A stretch of 7,866 nucleotides of DNA from CAYRPN01 sp964426135 (lineage in GTDB: Bacteria; Planctomycetota; Phycisphaerae; Phycisphaerales; Phycisphaeraceae). The notes under the pieces are model-generated. The model had not been told where the DNA came from. It searched no databases and worked only from the letters and a program-made list of their open reading frames with translations. Location: the NCBI GenBank assembly GCA_964426135.1, contig CAYRPN010000192.1, positions 1 to 7,866 on the forward strand, written 5' to 3'. Positions 1-6,663 of the stretch are shown here, in pieces. Position 1 is the first letter of the stretch. The number at the start of each line of letters is the position of its first letter. Both the position numbers and the translations under genes were made by a program.

Positions 1-39
1 TCACCCCAGCCCTCTCCCTAGGAGGGAGAGGGGGCCGGA
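1..39. repeat. REP-like hairpin repeat, copy 1
   Basis: A 10-bp perfect stem (CCCTCTCCCT at 10-19, AGGGAGAGGG at 23-32) with a 3-base loop is preceded by TCACCCC and followed by GGCCGGA. The same arrangement, with a longer loop, recurs at 906-951 and ends in the same GAGAGGGGGCCGGA. It therefore looks like a dispersed palindromic element and not a gene-specific terminator. It may extend upstream of the window. It could still terminate whatever lies to the left, but no T-run follows the stem. Confidence 0.75.
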
Positions 40-93
40 ATGCCGCCCCCGGAAATTTCGGCACCCCCCGACTCCGCGGCATCCTCCCTCGAT

Positions 94-122
94 TCGACAA
101 CGGCGACGCCATTAGGTACACT
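94..122 (+). promoter_or_regulatory. Candidate sigma70-type promoter for rplS
   Basis: TCGACA (94-99, five of six matches to TTGACA) lies 17 bases before TACACT (117-122, four of six matches to TATAAT). This would start transcription near 129 and give a leader of about 105 bases ahead of rplS. In many bacteria rplS is cotranscribed with rpsP-rimM-trmD. None of these is visible in the 233 bases upstream, so an own promoter is reasonable. The call is by eye only, and planctomycete promoters are poorly defined. Confidence 0.3.
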
Positions 123-233
123 TTTCCGTCTGTCCCTGGATGGTGGCCTTGGACGGTTGACCTGGTTTTGCCACCGGAATCCCTCGAAATCCCGGACGCA
201 GCGTTGCCGGGCCTTTAGACCGCGAGTGCAGCC

Positions 234-662
234 ATGAGCCAGACGATCATCGATTACGTTCAGAAAACCCAGATCAAATCGGACCTGCCGCAGTTGAACG
301 TCGGCGACACCGTCGATGTCCACGTCAAGATTGTCGAAGGCGACAAGCAGCGCGTCCAGCTCTTCAACGGCGTGATCATCTCTTTCCACGGCCACGGCCT
401 GACGCGGATGTTCACCGTCCGCCGGATCGTCGCCAACGAAGGCGTGGAGCGCACGTTCCCGATGCACAGCCCGCGCGTGTCGAAGATCGAGGTGATCCGC
501 CAGGGTCACGTCCGCCGCGCCAAGCTCTTCTATCTGCGCGACCGCGTGGGCAAGAGCCGTCGCCTGCGTGACGCCAAGCGAGGCCTGGAAATCGCCGCGA
601 CGCCGGAAGCACCGGTCGAAACAGCCACCGCGGTGGCTGCCCCCGCCGGCGAGAAAAAGTAA
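234..662 (+). CDS. rplS: 50S ribosomal protein L19
   Basis: L19 (142 aa here) sits at the 30S-50S interface of the ribosome and contributes to an intersubunit bridge. The family pattern is clear: an N-terminal helix, then a beta-barrel with the stretches VGDTVDVHVKIVEGDKQRVQ and FNGVII, then FTVRRI, the GVERTFPMHSP segment (about residues 71-81) and the basic end RAKLFYLRDRVGKSRRL. The usual length is about 115 residues. The extra ~25 residues form an Ala/Pro/Glu-rich tail (EIAATPEAPVETATAV...) ending in EKK, probably disordered. The ATG is taken because the family starts right there; the ribosome-binding site is weak. A strong terminator follows 32 bases after the stop, and the usual partners trmD and rimM are not in the window. 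The minus-strand reading frame over this gene is a shadow. Confidence 0.97.
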   Translation: MSQTIIDYVQKTQIKSDLPQLNVGDTVDVHVKIVEGDKQRVQLFNGVIISFHGHGLTRMFTVRRIVANEGVERTFPMHSPRVSKIEVIRQGHVRRAKLFYLRDRVGKSRRLRDAKRGLEIAATPEAPVETATAVAAPAGEKK

Positions 663-694
663 ACACGAACGCCGCCTCAATCGAGCCTTCTGTG

Positions 695-728
695 CAACCC
701 CCGGCCGATTGCCGGGGGTTGTTGTTTG
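695..728 (+). terminator. Rho-independent terminator of rplS
   Basis: An 11-bp perfect stem (CAACCCCCGGC at 695-705, GCCGGGGGTTG at 711-721) with loop CGATT is followed by the T-rich run TTGTTTG. It lies 32 bases after the rplS stop codon. It should end the rplS transcript and separate it from lysS. Confidence 0.9.
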
Positions 729-744
729 AGGGAGGCAATGAAGA

Positions 745-859
745 GATTGAAAATTGAAAATGGTCAATTGCAAATTGAAAATTGCCATTGGAGATGGCGC
801 AACCAGCTTTGGGTTGCTCCAATTTGCATTTTTCAATTTGCAATTTTCAATTGTCAATC
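745..859. repeat. AT-rich AATTGAAA-type inverted repeat
   Basis: The left arm (745-787) is built from GATTGAAAATTGAAAATGG-type units. The right arm (817-859) is its imperfect reverse complement and ends in TTTTCAATTGTCAATC. The centre holds a small hairpin (GCAACC 799-804, GGTTGC 812-817). The block is strikingly AT-rich within a GC-rich segment. Repeats made of TTGAAAATTG/CAATTTTCAA units are known to me as intergenic repeats in planctomycete-like genomes. No protein is likely here. It follows the rplS terminator and could form a cruciform or long hairpin. Confidence 0.7.
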
Positions 860-905
860 GCTGAAGAACCTCTTTTGAAATCCCGGCTTCACGTTACGCC
901 GGCCC

Positions 906-951
906 TCACCTCATCCCTCTCTCGTCCCCCGGCGAGGGAGAGGGGGCCGGA
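906..951. repeat. REP-like hairpin repeat, copy 2
   Basis: This is the second copy of the element at 1-39. It reads TCACCTCAT, then CCCTCTC, a loop region with GTCCCCCGGC, then GAGGGAGAGGG and the shared GGCCGGA end. The stem is less perfect than in copy 1 and the loop is longer. It ends 65 bases before the lysS start codon, so it lies in or just above the lysS promoter region. The two copies bracket rplS in direct orientation. Confidence 0.7.
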
Positions 952-979
952 GCATCCCGTTCAGCGTCAACGCCGCCGG

Positions 980-1007
980 TTGTCGCCTCTTCACACCCCG
1001 CTACGAT
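980..1007 (+). promoter_or_regulatory. Weak candidate promoter of lysS
   Basis: TTGTCG (980-985) and TACGAT (1002-1007) are separated by 16 bases; each matches the sigma70 consensus at four of six positions. Transcription would then begin around 1014, only about 3 bases before the lysS ATG, giving a nearly leaderless mRNA. This would fit the absence of any Shine-Dalgarno sequence ahead of the ATG. It is a by-eye suggestion with a real chance of being coincidence. Confidence 0.2.
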
Positions 1008-1016
1008 GATCCGCCT

Positions 1017-2798
1017 ATGTCGCAGCCTCCCCACGATCCGTCCGCGTCCCAGCCTGATTCCAGTTCCTCCGGCCACGACCTCGTTGGCGAGCGCCGCGCC
1101 AAGCTCACGAAGCTGCGCGAGGAGTTGCACGTCGATCCCTACGGCCATCGCGTCGACGGCCTGATCCCGCTAGCCGATGCCGCCGCCCGCTACGACGCCG
1201 CCGCCGATGAAGCGCACAAGGCCGCGACGGCCGCCGCGAAACCCGGCGCTCAGGCCGCGCCGCCGACGGGCGCAGCGCCCGCTCCACAGGTGGGCCTCGC
1301 GGACTCGGCCCGACCGCTAACCACCGCCGCCACCCCCTCACCCGCTCACCCCCTCACCCCCTCATCCCCTGACACCCGTCCGCGCGTGAAGGTCGCCGGC
1401 CGCGTCATGCTGAGCCGGGACATCGGCAAGCTCATCTTCATGACGCTGCGCGATCAGACCGGCGACTTGCAGATCGCGCTGAACAAAAAGGACGTGAGCG
1501 AGCACGCTTTCAAGATCGCCAAGATCACCGACGTGGGCGACATCGTCGTTTGCACCGGCCCGCTGGCGAAAACGAAGACGGGCGAGATCACGGTCTGGGC
1601 GGAGGGCGACGGATTCAGCATGGCGAGCAAGACGCTGGAGCCGCCGGTGAAAAGCTGGCAGGCGTCGCACGATCCGGAAGCGCGGTACCGCCGGCGGTAC
1701 GTGGACCTCTGGGCCAACCCGCACGTGATGCGCACCATGATCCTGCGCACCCGCATCGTCGAGGAGATTCGCCAGTTCCTGCGCGGCCGCGGCTTCGTCG
1801 AAGTCGAAACGCCCATGATGCAATCGCTGGTGGGCGGCGCGGCGGCCCGCCCCTTCGCCACGCATCACAACGCGCTGGATATCCCGCTCTACCTGCGCAT
1901 CGCGCCGGAGCTTTTTCTCAAGCGCCTGCTCGTCGGCGGGTTCAGCAAGGTCTTTGAGATTAACCGCAACTTCCGCAATGAAGGCATCAGCACCCGCCAC
2001 AACCCGGAGTTCACCATGCTCGAAGCCTACGAGGCTTTTGGAAGCTGGGAGACGATGGCGGATCTGGTGGAGGAAATGATCTGCACCGTGGCGCAGAACG
2101 TGCTGGGGACGCTGGTGATCGAGCACAAGGACGCGGAAGGGAAAGTGACCAAGACGATCAACCTGACGCGGCCGTGGCGACGGGTGACGATGGCGAAGTT
2201 GGTGGAGGAACGCACGGGCTGGGAGTTCGACAAGAACAACGGCCTGATGAAGGCGCCGGCCCCGATCGTCGACGACACCATCATTCGACTGGGCAAGATC
2301 AAGTACAACCTGCAGGGGCTTCCGCTGGAGGTGATCCAGAGCAAGCTGATCGAGTTGGGCCAGCACATCATGGGGAATCTGTCGCCCGCGGAGCAGCTCG
2401 TTGAACTTTACGAAAAGCTCATCGAGCCCACCCTCATCGACCCCACCTTCGTCACGCAGGTTCCCAGTGTCTGCATTCCACTGGCGAAGGAAAACAAAGC
2501 CGACCCCTTCTTCGCCGACGTCTACGAACTGGCCATCAACGGCCAGGAAATCAGCCCCGGCTACAGCGAGCTGAACGACCCGGACGTGCAGGAGCGCCAC
2601 TTCCGCCACCAGGTCGGCGACAAGGAAGAGCAGCAGAAAGTGGACGAGGATTTCCTTACCGCCCTGCGCGTCGGCATGCCCCCCGCCGGCGGCATCGGCC
2701 TGGGCATCGACCGGCTGGTCATGATGCTGACCGGGGCGGAGAGCATCCGCGATGTGATTTTGTTTCCGTTGATGCGGCCCGTTGATAAACCTGTGTGA
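1017..2798 (+). CDS. lysS: Lysine--tRNA ligase, class II, with repeat-derived linker
   Basis: Charges tRNA-Lys with lysine using ATP, in the cytoplasm. The N-terminal family motif RRAKLTKLREE...DPY is at about residues 26-42. The OB-fold that binds the anticodon starts at VKVAGRV (residue 124) and runs to about 205. The catalytic domain shows motif 1 around RTRIVEEIRQFLRGRGFVEVETP, motif 2 with R317-N-F-R-N-E322, and motif 3 GIGLGIDR (559-566). All key class II motifs are present, so the enzyme should be active. The protein has 593 residues against about 500 for the family. The excess is an Ala/Pro/Thr-rich low-complexity stretch, about residues 60-122, between the N-terminal helix and the OB-fold, and part of it is encoded by repeats (1295-1370). 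The ATG is the natural start, but no ribosome-binding site precedes it. The GxxExxY gene follows after 139 bases. Confidence 0.97.
   Translation: MSQPPHDPSASQPDSSSSGHDLVGERRAKLTKLREELHVDPYGHRVDGLIPLADAAARYDAAADEAHKAATAAAKPGAQAAPPTGAAPAPQVGLADSARPLTTAATPSPAHPLTPSSPDTRPRVKVAGRVMLSRDIGKLIFMTLRDQTGDLQIALNKKDVSEHAFKIAKITDVGDIVVCTGPLAKTKTGEITVWAEGDGFSMASKTLEPPVKSWQASHDPEARYRRRYVDLWANPHVMRTMILRTRIVEEIRQFLRGRGFVEVETPMMQSLVGGAAARPFATHHNALDIPLYLRIAPELFLKRLLVGGFSKVFEINRNFRNEGISTRHNPEFTMLEAYEAFGSWETMADLVEEMICTVAQNVLGTLVIEHKDAEGKVTKTINLTRPWRRVTMAKLVEERTGWEFDKNNGLMKAPAPIVDDTIIRLGKIKYNLQGLPLEVIQSKLIELGQHIMGNLSPAEQLVELYEKLIEPTLIDPTFVTQVPSVCIPLAKENKADPFFADVYELAINGQEISPGYSELNDPDVQERHFRHQVGDKEEQQKVDEDFLTALRVGMPPAGGIGLGIDRLVMMLTGAESIRDVILFPLMRPVDKPV
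1295..1370 (+). repeat. Dispersed 28-mer plus octamer tract inside lysS
   Basis: Bases 1295-1322 (beginning CCTCGCGGACTCGG) match 26 of 28 bases of the reverse complement of 7348-7375. In both places the same frame reads LADSARPLT. Directly after it, 1331-1370 holds five tandem octamers of the form CACCCCCT (with CACCCGCT and CATCCCCT variants), which also resemble the front part of the REP-like repeat at 906-951. Together they encode about residues 93-119 of LysS, between the N-terminal helix and the OB-fold. The reading frame stays open. This looks like intergenic repeat DNA captured in frame. Confidence 0.7.
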
Positions 2799-2824
2799 CC
2801 GGTGCGATGCTGAACTGACGGAAC

Positions 2825-2886
2825 CACAAAGGACGCGAAGGCACGAAGGACACGAAGAAAGAAGAGAGAGAGAGAGAGAGAGAGAG
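2825..2886 (+). repeat. Left inverted repeat of the GxxExxY cassette
   Basis: The arm consists of 8-9-base units of the type CACGAAGGA (2825-2857), then AAAGAAG, then about 12 AG dinucleotides (2863-2886). The first 40 bases match the reverse complement of 3383-3422 at 36 positions, and all four differences are A/G transitions. The AG run is longer than its partner on the right, which suggests slippage. It begins 26 bases after the lysS stop. Confidence 0.85.
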
Positions 2887-2926
2887 TTAAGACGGAATGA
2901 CAGCGGCAAACGGCGGGAATGAATTG

Positions 2927-2933
2927 AAAGGAG
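2927..2933 (+). promoter_or_regulatory. Ribosome-binding site of the GxxExxY gene
   Basis: AAAGGAG ends 4 bases before the ATG at 2938. It is the only strong Shine-Dalgarno sequence in the window; the neighbouring genes lack one. It supports the chosen start and suggests the gene brought its own translation signal. Confidence 0.7.
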
Positions 2934-2937
2934 CAGC

Positions 2938-3363
2938 ATGGCACGCGAACCATTTGATCCTGAGAAGATTCTGGCGGGAAAGCCCCCGCTCGATCCGCAG
3001 CTCGAATCGCTGGCACATGATGTGATCGGCGCTGCGATCGAAGTGCATCGTGAAATGGGCGCGGGGTACCCGGAAGTCATGTACGAAGAAGCGCTCTGTC
3101 ATGAATTGACCTTGCGCGGCATCCCGCACCAGAGACAGGCTTCATTTGAAGTCTTCTACAAAGGGAGACGCGTTGGCGAAGGTCGAATGGACCTGCTGGT
3201 TGGCGATCGATTGGTTGTCGAATTGAAGTCCACTGAATCAATGACTCCGTTGTTCATCGCCCAAGCTCTCTCCTACCTCAAAGCAACGAAACAGCGGCTG
3301 GCTTTGATCATCAACTTCAATGTGGTCGTCCTGAAAGACGGCATCAAGCGTGTCATTATCTGA
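2938..3363 (+). CDS. GxxExxY family protein (PD-(D/E)XK nuclease-like)
   Basis: The naming motif is G43-Y-P-E46-V-M-Y49, followed by EEAL. Further on is a nuclease-like core: D85 in GRMDLLVGD, then V-E95-L-K97, and Q109-xxx-Y113 in AQALSYLK, ending in the family-typical LALIINFNVVVLKDGIKR. These match the PD-(D/E)XK_3 (GxxExxY) family; its biological role is not established, so no substrate is proposed. At 141 residues it carries about 20 more residues at the N-terminus (MAREPFDPEKILAGKPPLDP) than the forms I remember, whose start lies near LAHDVIGAAIEVH. The ATG is kept because of its strong ribosome-binding site. There is no signal peptide or membrane segment. Its GC is lower than that of its neighbours. 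It separates lysS from the lolC-type gene and lies between inverted repeats, suggesting transfer as a cassette. Confidence 0.9.
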   Translation: MAREPFDPEKILAGKPPLDPQLESLAHDVIGAAIEVHREMGAGYPEVMYEEALCHELTLRGIPHQRQASFEVFYKGRRVGEGRMDLLVGDRLVVELKSTESMTPLFIAQALSYLKATKQRLALIINFNVVVLKDGIKRVII

Positions 3364-3369
3364 CATTGT

Positions 3370-3422
3370 TCTCTCTCTCTCTCTTCTTTCTTTGTGTCCT
3401 TCGTGCCTTTGTGTCCTTCGTG
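3370..3422 (-). repeat. Right inverted repeat of the GxxExxY cassette
   Basis: Starting 6 bases after the GxxExxY stop, a TC run (3370-3384, about seven units) passes into CTTTCTTTGTGTCC and units of TTCGTG. This is the reverse complement of the left arm, 36 of 40 in the non-dinucleotide part. It ends 24 bases before the permease ATG, so it forms most of the leader of that gene. The open frame through it encodes only hydrophobic repeat sequence and is not taken as coding. Confidence 0.85.
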
Positions 3423-3446
3423 TTAAACCGGCTCGCCCACGCCACT

Positions 3447-5627
3447 ATGAAACCCCGCATCCTCACCAATCCCTGGCTCTGGCTGATCTGGCTGGGCACC
3501 GTCGCCGTCGCGGTGGGGGGGTACTTCTATCTGCGTTCGCATCTGCCCGTCACCGAGTCGCTCGTGCGCGGGCTGCAGCAGGCGGAACTCATCAAGTCCA
3601 AGGACGAAGCGCCCGCGCGGTCCCCGCTCATCGCGGTCGGCGTGCTGGCGCTCGTCGTCGCAGGCTGGTTCGCGATCGTGCTGGCGGTGTCGTTCGTCGG
3701 CTCCTTCGCGTCGCTTTTCTCGGGCGCGGACCGCTTCATGCTGGTGACGAAATATCTTCGCCGCAAGCTGGCGCCGATGTTCGCCGCGCTGGCGGTGACG
3801 CTGTGCACCGCGATGGTCATCATCGTGATCAGCGTCATGGGCGGGTTTCTGCAGATGTGGCGCGACTCCGCCAAGAAACTGAGCGGCGAGGTCATGATCA
3901 GCGCGGGCCTGACCGGGTTCCCAGGCTACGAGGACATGCTCGCCGCCATCCGCGCCCAGCCGGACGTGAAGGCCGCCACCGCGGTGATCAACACCTACGG
4001 CATCATCCGCATCAACTACACGGTGCAGCCGATCGAAGTCGTCGGCGTCCGGCCGGGGGAATTGAGCGAGGTCGTCGCGTTCAAGGAAAGTCTCTACTGG
4101 ACCAGCGAGCGCATGGCGACGGACCGTGCCAGTTACGCGGCCCATCGCAAGGTGTCGCCGGACCTGGTGCGGCCGCAGGCGAGGTACCACGATGCGATCG
4201 AAATGGCGGGCAACCGCGACGTGAGCTACACAGCCGAGAACGGCTCGCAGGTCACGCTCGTCACGAAGGACAAGGTTCGCCACCTGACCATCACCGACGC
4301 GCAGAAAAAAGTGCTCTTCGACGGCCCCGTGGAAACCGATGCCCAGCGGGCCCTGATTCCCTACGAGCTGCGCATGCTGCTGACTTTTCAGCGGCAACTG
4401 GCGGCGCAGGACCTGGTCGACGCGGGCATGACGTTCAAGCCGCCGGCACAGTGGCAGACGAATCTCGACGGCCTGGTGGCGGGCATCGTGGTGCATGGCG
4501 GCGCCCGCGACGAGAACGGCGAGTTCAGCCTGCACATGAAGCAGAACCCCAACGGCACCTATTCGATGGGCAACACGCTGCCGGGCAACGAGGTCACGCT
4601 CACCGTCGTGCCGCTGACGGACAAGGGCGTGGCGCTGAGTCAGTCGGTGCGGCGATTCGCGGTGGTGAATGAGATCAAGAGCGGCTTCATCGAGTACGAC
4701 TCCAAGCGCGTGTTCATTCCGTTCGACTCGCTGCAGGACATGCTGGAGATGAAGGCGTACGACGTGGTCGACGACGCGACCGGCACGCCCACCGGCGAGA
4801 AGAGCCCCGCCCGCACCACGGCGATCCTGGTGCGCGGCAAACCGGGCGTCGATCTGGAGACGCTGCGCGAGCAGGTGAAGATCGCGATCGAACCCGTCAC
4901 CCGCCGCTACGGGTTTAACCCGCGCGTCGAGACGTGGGAAGAACAGCACGCCACGATGCTCGGCGCGGTCGAAAATGAAAAGGGCCTGCTCGTGTTTCTC
5001 TTCGCGATCATCAGCGTCGTGGCGTTCGTGATGGTGGCGACGACGTTCTACAACATCGTGCTGGAGAAGACGCGCGACATCGGCGTGCTGCGGGCGCTGG
5101 GCACGTCGCAGCTCGGCGTCGCGGGTCTCTTCCTTGGCTACGGGCTGACCATCGGCATGGTCGGGGCGGCGTCGGGGTTGCTCCTCGCCTGGCTCATCGT
5201 CGGACACCTCAACGACATTCACCACCTGCTGGAGCAGCGCACCGGCCACGCGTTTTTCCTGTTCCTGGCGGCGATGATCGGCGCGGGCCTGGGCGCCCTG
5301 CTGCAGTTCAGCCTCGGCCACGTCAACGCCCGGTCGACGCCCCTCTGGCGACGCTGGCTCTGGATCATCGGCGCGCTGGCGGCGGTGATCGTCGGCCTGG
5401 TCGCGCTCAACGCCAGCCCGATCTTCGCCAAGTCCCTGCAACAGACGATGGCGATCAAGATTTGGGACGCACGCATCTACTACTTCGAACGCATCCCCGC
5501 CCAGCTCAATCCCGTGGAAGTCGCGGTGATCGTGCTGTGTGCCGTGCTCTCCGCGGTGGTCGGCGCGCTCTTGCCGGCGTACCGCGCGGCCAGGCTGGAT
5601 CCGGTGGAGGCGATTCGGTACGAGTGA
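3447..5627 (+). CDS. lolC: LolC/LolE-family ABC transporter permease, expanded
   Basis: Membrane subunit of a LolCDE/MacB-type ABC transporter; in the Lol family it extracts lipoproteins from the inner membrane for transfer outward. Numbering from the ATG (726 aa): two extra membrane segments at about 10-29 and 60-91, then the canonical first segment (111-133, VIIVISVMGGF), a large extracytoplasmic domain (about 145-505), and the FtsX-type segments at about 512-535 and 556-586, with EKTRDIGVLRALGTS between them as the ATPase coupling helix. Another extra pair lies at about 603-621 and 636-657, then YYFERIPAQLNPVEV and the last segment (689-713), ending PAYRAARLDPVEAIRYE, the family signature. 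Eight segments keep both ends cytoplasmic. The ATG at 3447 is the first in frame; an upstream TTG would translate the inverted repeat and is rejected. No ribosome-binding site is visible. The ATPase gene follows after 59 bases. Only one permease is present, so a homodimer is possible. Confidence 0.9.
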   Translation: MKPRILTNPWLWLIWLGTVAVAVGGYFYLRSHLPVTESLVRGLQQAELIKSKDEAPARSPLIAVGVLALVVAGWFAIVLAVSFVGSFASLFSGADRFMLVTKYLRRKLAPMFAALAVTLCTAMVIIVISVMGGFLQMWRDSAKKLSGEVMISAGLTGFPGYEDMLAAIRAQPDVKAATAVINTYGIIRINYTVQPIEVVGVRPGELSEVVAFKESLYWTSERMATDRASYAAHRKVSPDLVRPQARYHDAIEMAGNRDVSYTAENGSQVTLVTKDKVRHLTITDAQKKVLFDGPVETDAQRALIPYELRMLLTFQRQLAAQDLVDAGMTFKPPAQWQTNLDGLVAGIVVHGGARDENGEFSLHMKQNPNGTYSMGNTLPGNEVTLTVVPLTDKGVALSQSVRRFAVVNEIKSGFIEYDSKRVFIPFDSLQDMLEMKAYDVVDDATGTPTGEKSPARTTAILVRGKPGVDLETLREQVKIAIEPVTRRYGFNPRVETWEEQHATMLGAVENEKGLLVFLFAIISVVAFVMVATTFYNIVLEKTRDIGVLRALGTSQLGVAGLFLGYGLTIGMVGAASGLLLAWLIVGHLNDIHHLLEQRTGHAFFLFLAAMIGAGLGALLQFSLGHVNARSTPLWRRWLWIIGALAAVIVGLVALNASPIFAKSLQQTMAIKIWDARIYYFERIPAQLNPVEVAVIVLCAVLSAVVGALLPAYRAARLDPVEAIRYE

Positions 5628-5686
5628 GAAGAAAAGGGCCTAGGGAGGAAGGGCCTGGGGCCTAGGGAAAGAAAGAAGCGACGAGC

Positions 5687-6424
<738 letters not shown>

Positions 6425-6429
6425 ATTGG

Positions 6430-6663
6430 GAAGAGATGGAGAGACGGAGAGAAGAAGAGACGGAGAGATGGAGAGACGGAGAGACGGAGAGATGGAGAGA
6501 CGGAGAGAAGAAGGGACGCAGAAACAAAAAGACGCAGAGACTGGGGAGGACCACCAGAACCTTGATTTCGTCTCTTCCTCTCTTCCTCTCTTCGTCTCTT
6601 CGTCTCTTCTTCTCTTCTTCTCTCCGTCTCTCCCGTCTCTTCCCCTCTCCGTCTCTTCCCTCT
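6430..6663. repeat. Purine/pyrimidine inverted repeat between convergent genes
   Basis: About 110 bases of almost pure purine (6430-6540), largely tandem octamers GAGACGGA/GAGATGGA, pass through a short mixed centre (CCACCAGAACCTTG) into about 95 bases of almost pure pyrimidine (6569-6663) made of CGTCTCTT-type units. The two halves are loose inverted repeats. The left half also contains GACGCAGAGAC, resembling another common intergenic repeat. It fills the gap between the lolD stop and the stop of the minus-strand gene, so a hairpin here could end transcription from both sides. The plus-strand open frame through it is compositional. Confidence 0.8.

Larger units (their letters stand above)
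2825..3422 (+). mobile_element. Putative IR-flanked GxxExxY cassette
   Basis: A roughly 600-base unit consists of a left arm (2825-2886), one gene with a good ribosome-binding site, and a right arm (3370-3422). The arms are inverted copies. GC content is about 53% over 3001-3360 (190 of 360 bases counted) against about 63% in sampled rows of the following permease gene. There is no transposase inside, so any mobility would need help in trans or recombination between repeats. I saw no convincing target-site duplication. GxxExxY genes are, to my knowledge, often found beside such CACGAAGGA repeats. The mobility itself is inferred. Confidence 0.45.

Noticed and set aside
40..237. Small plus-strand open frame before rplS
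   Set aside because: It has no ribosome-binding site, overlaps the rplS start and the candidate promoter, and its composition is that of non-coding DNA.
1362..3080. Long minus-strand open frame opposite lysS
   Set aside because: It runs through the stop of lysS, the AG repeat and into the GxxExxY gene, and shows no family features; it is an antisense shadow.
3366..3446. Upstream TTG start adding 27 hydrophobic residues to the permease
   Set aside because: Those codons are the right inverted repeat of the cassette; the first ATG at 3447 gives a sensible N-terminus.
3423..5441. Very long open frame on the minus strand opposite the permease gene
   Set aside because: It is rich in His, Arg and Asp as expected for the antisense of a GC-rich gene, and the plus-strand frame carries clear family motifs.
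6430..6540. Tandem octamers considered as a CRISPR-like array
   Set aside because: The units are 8 bases long, contiguous and without spacers, so this is a simple-sequence tract.
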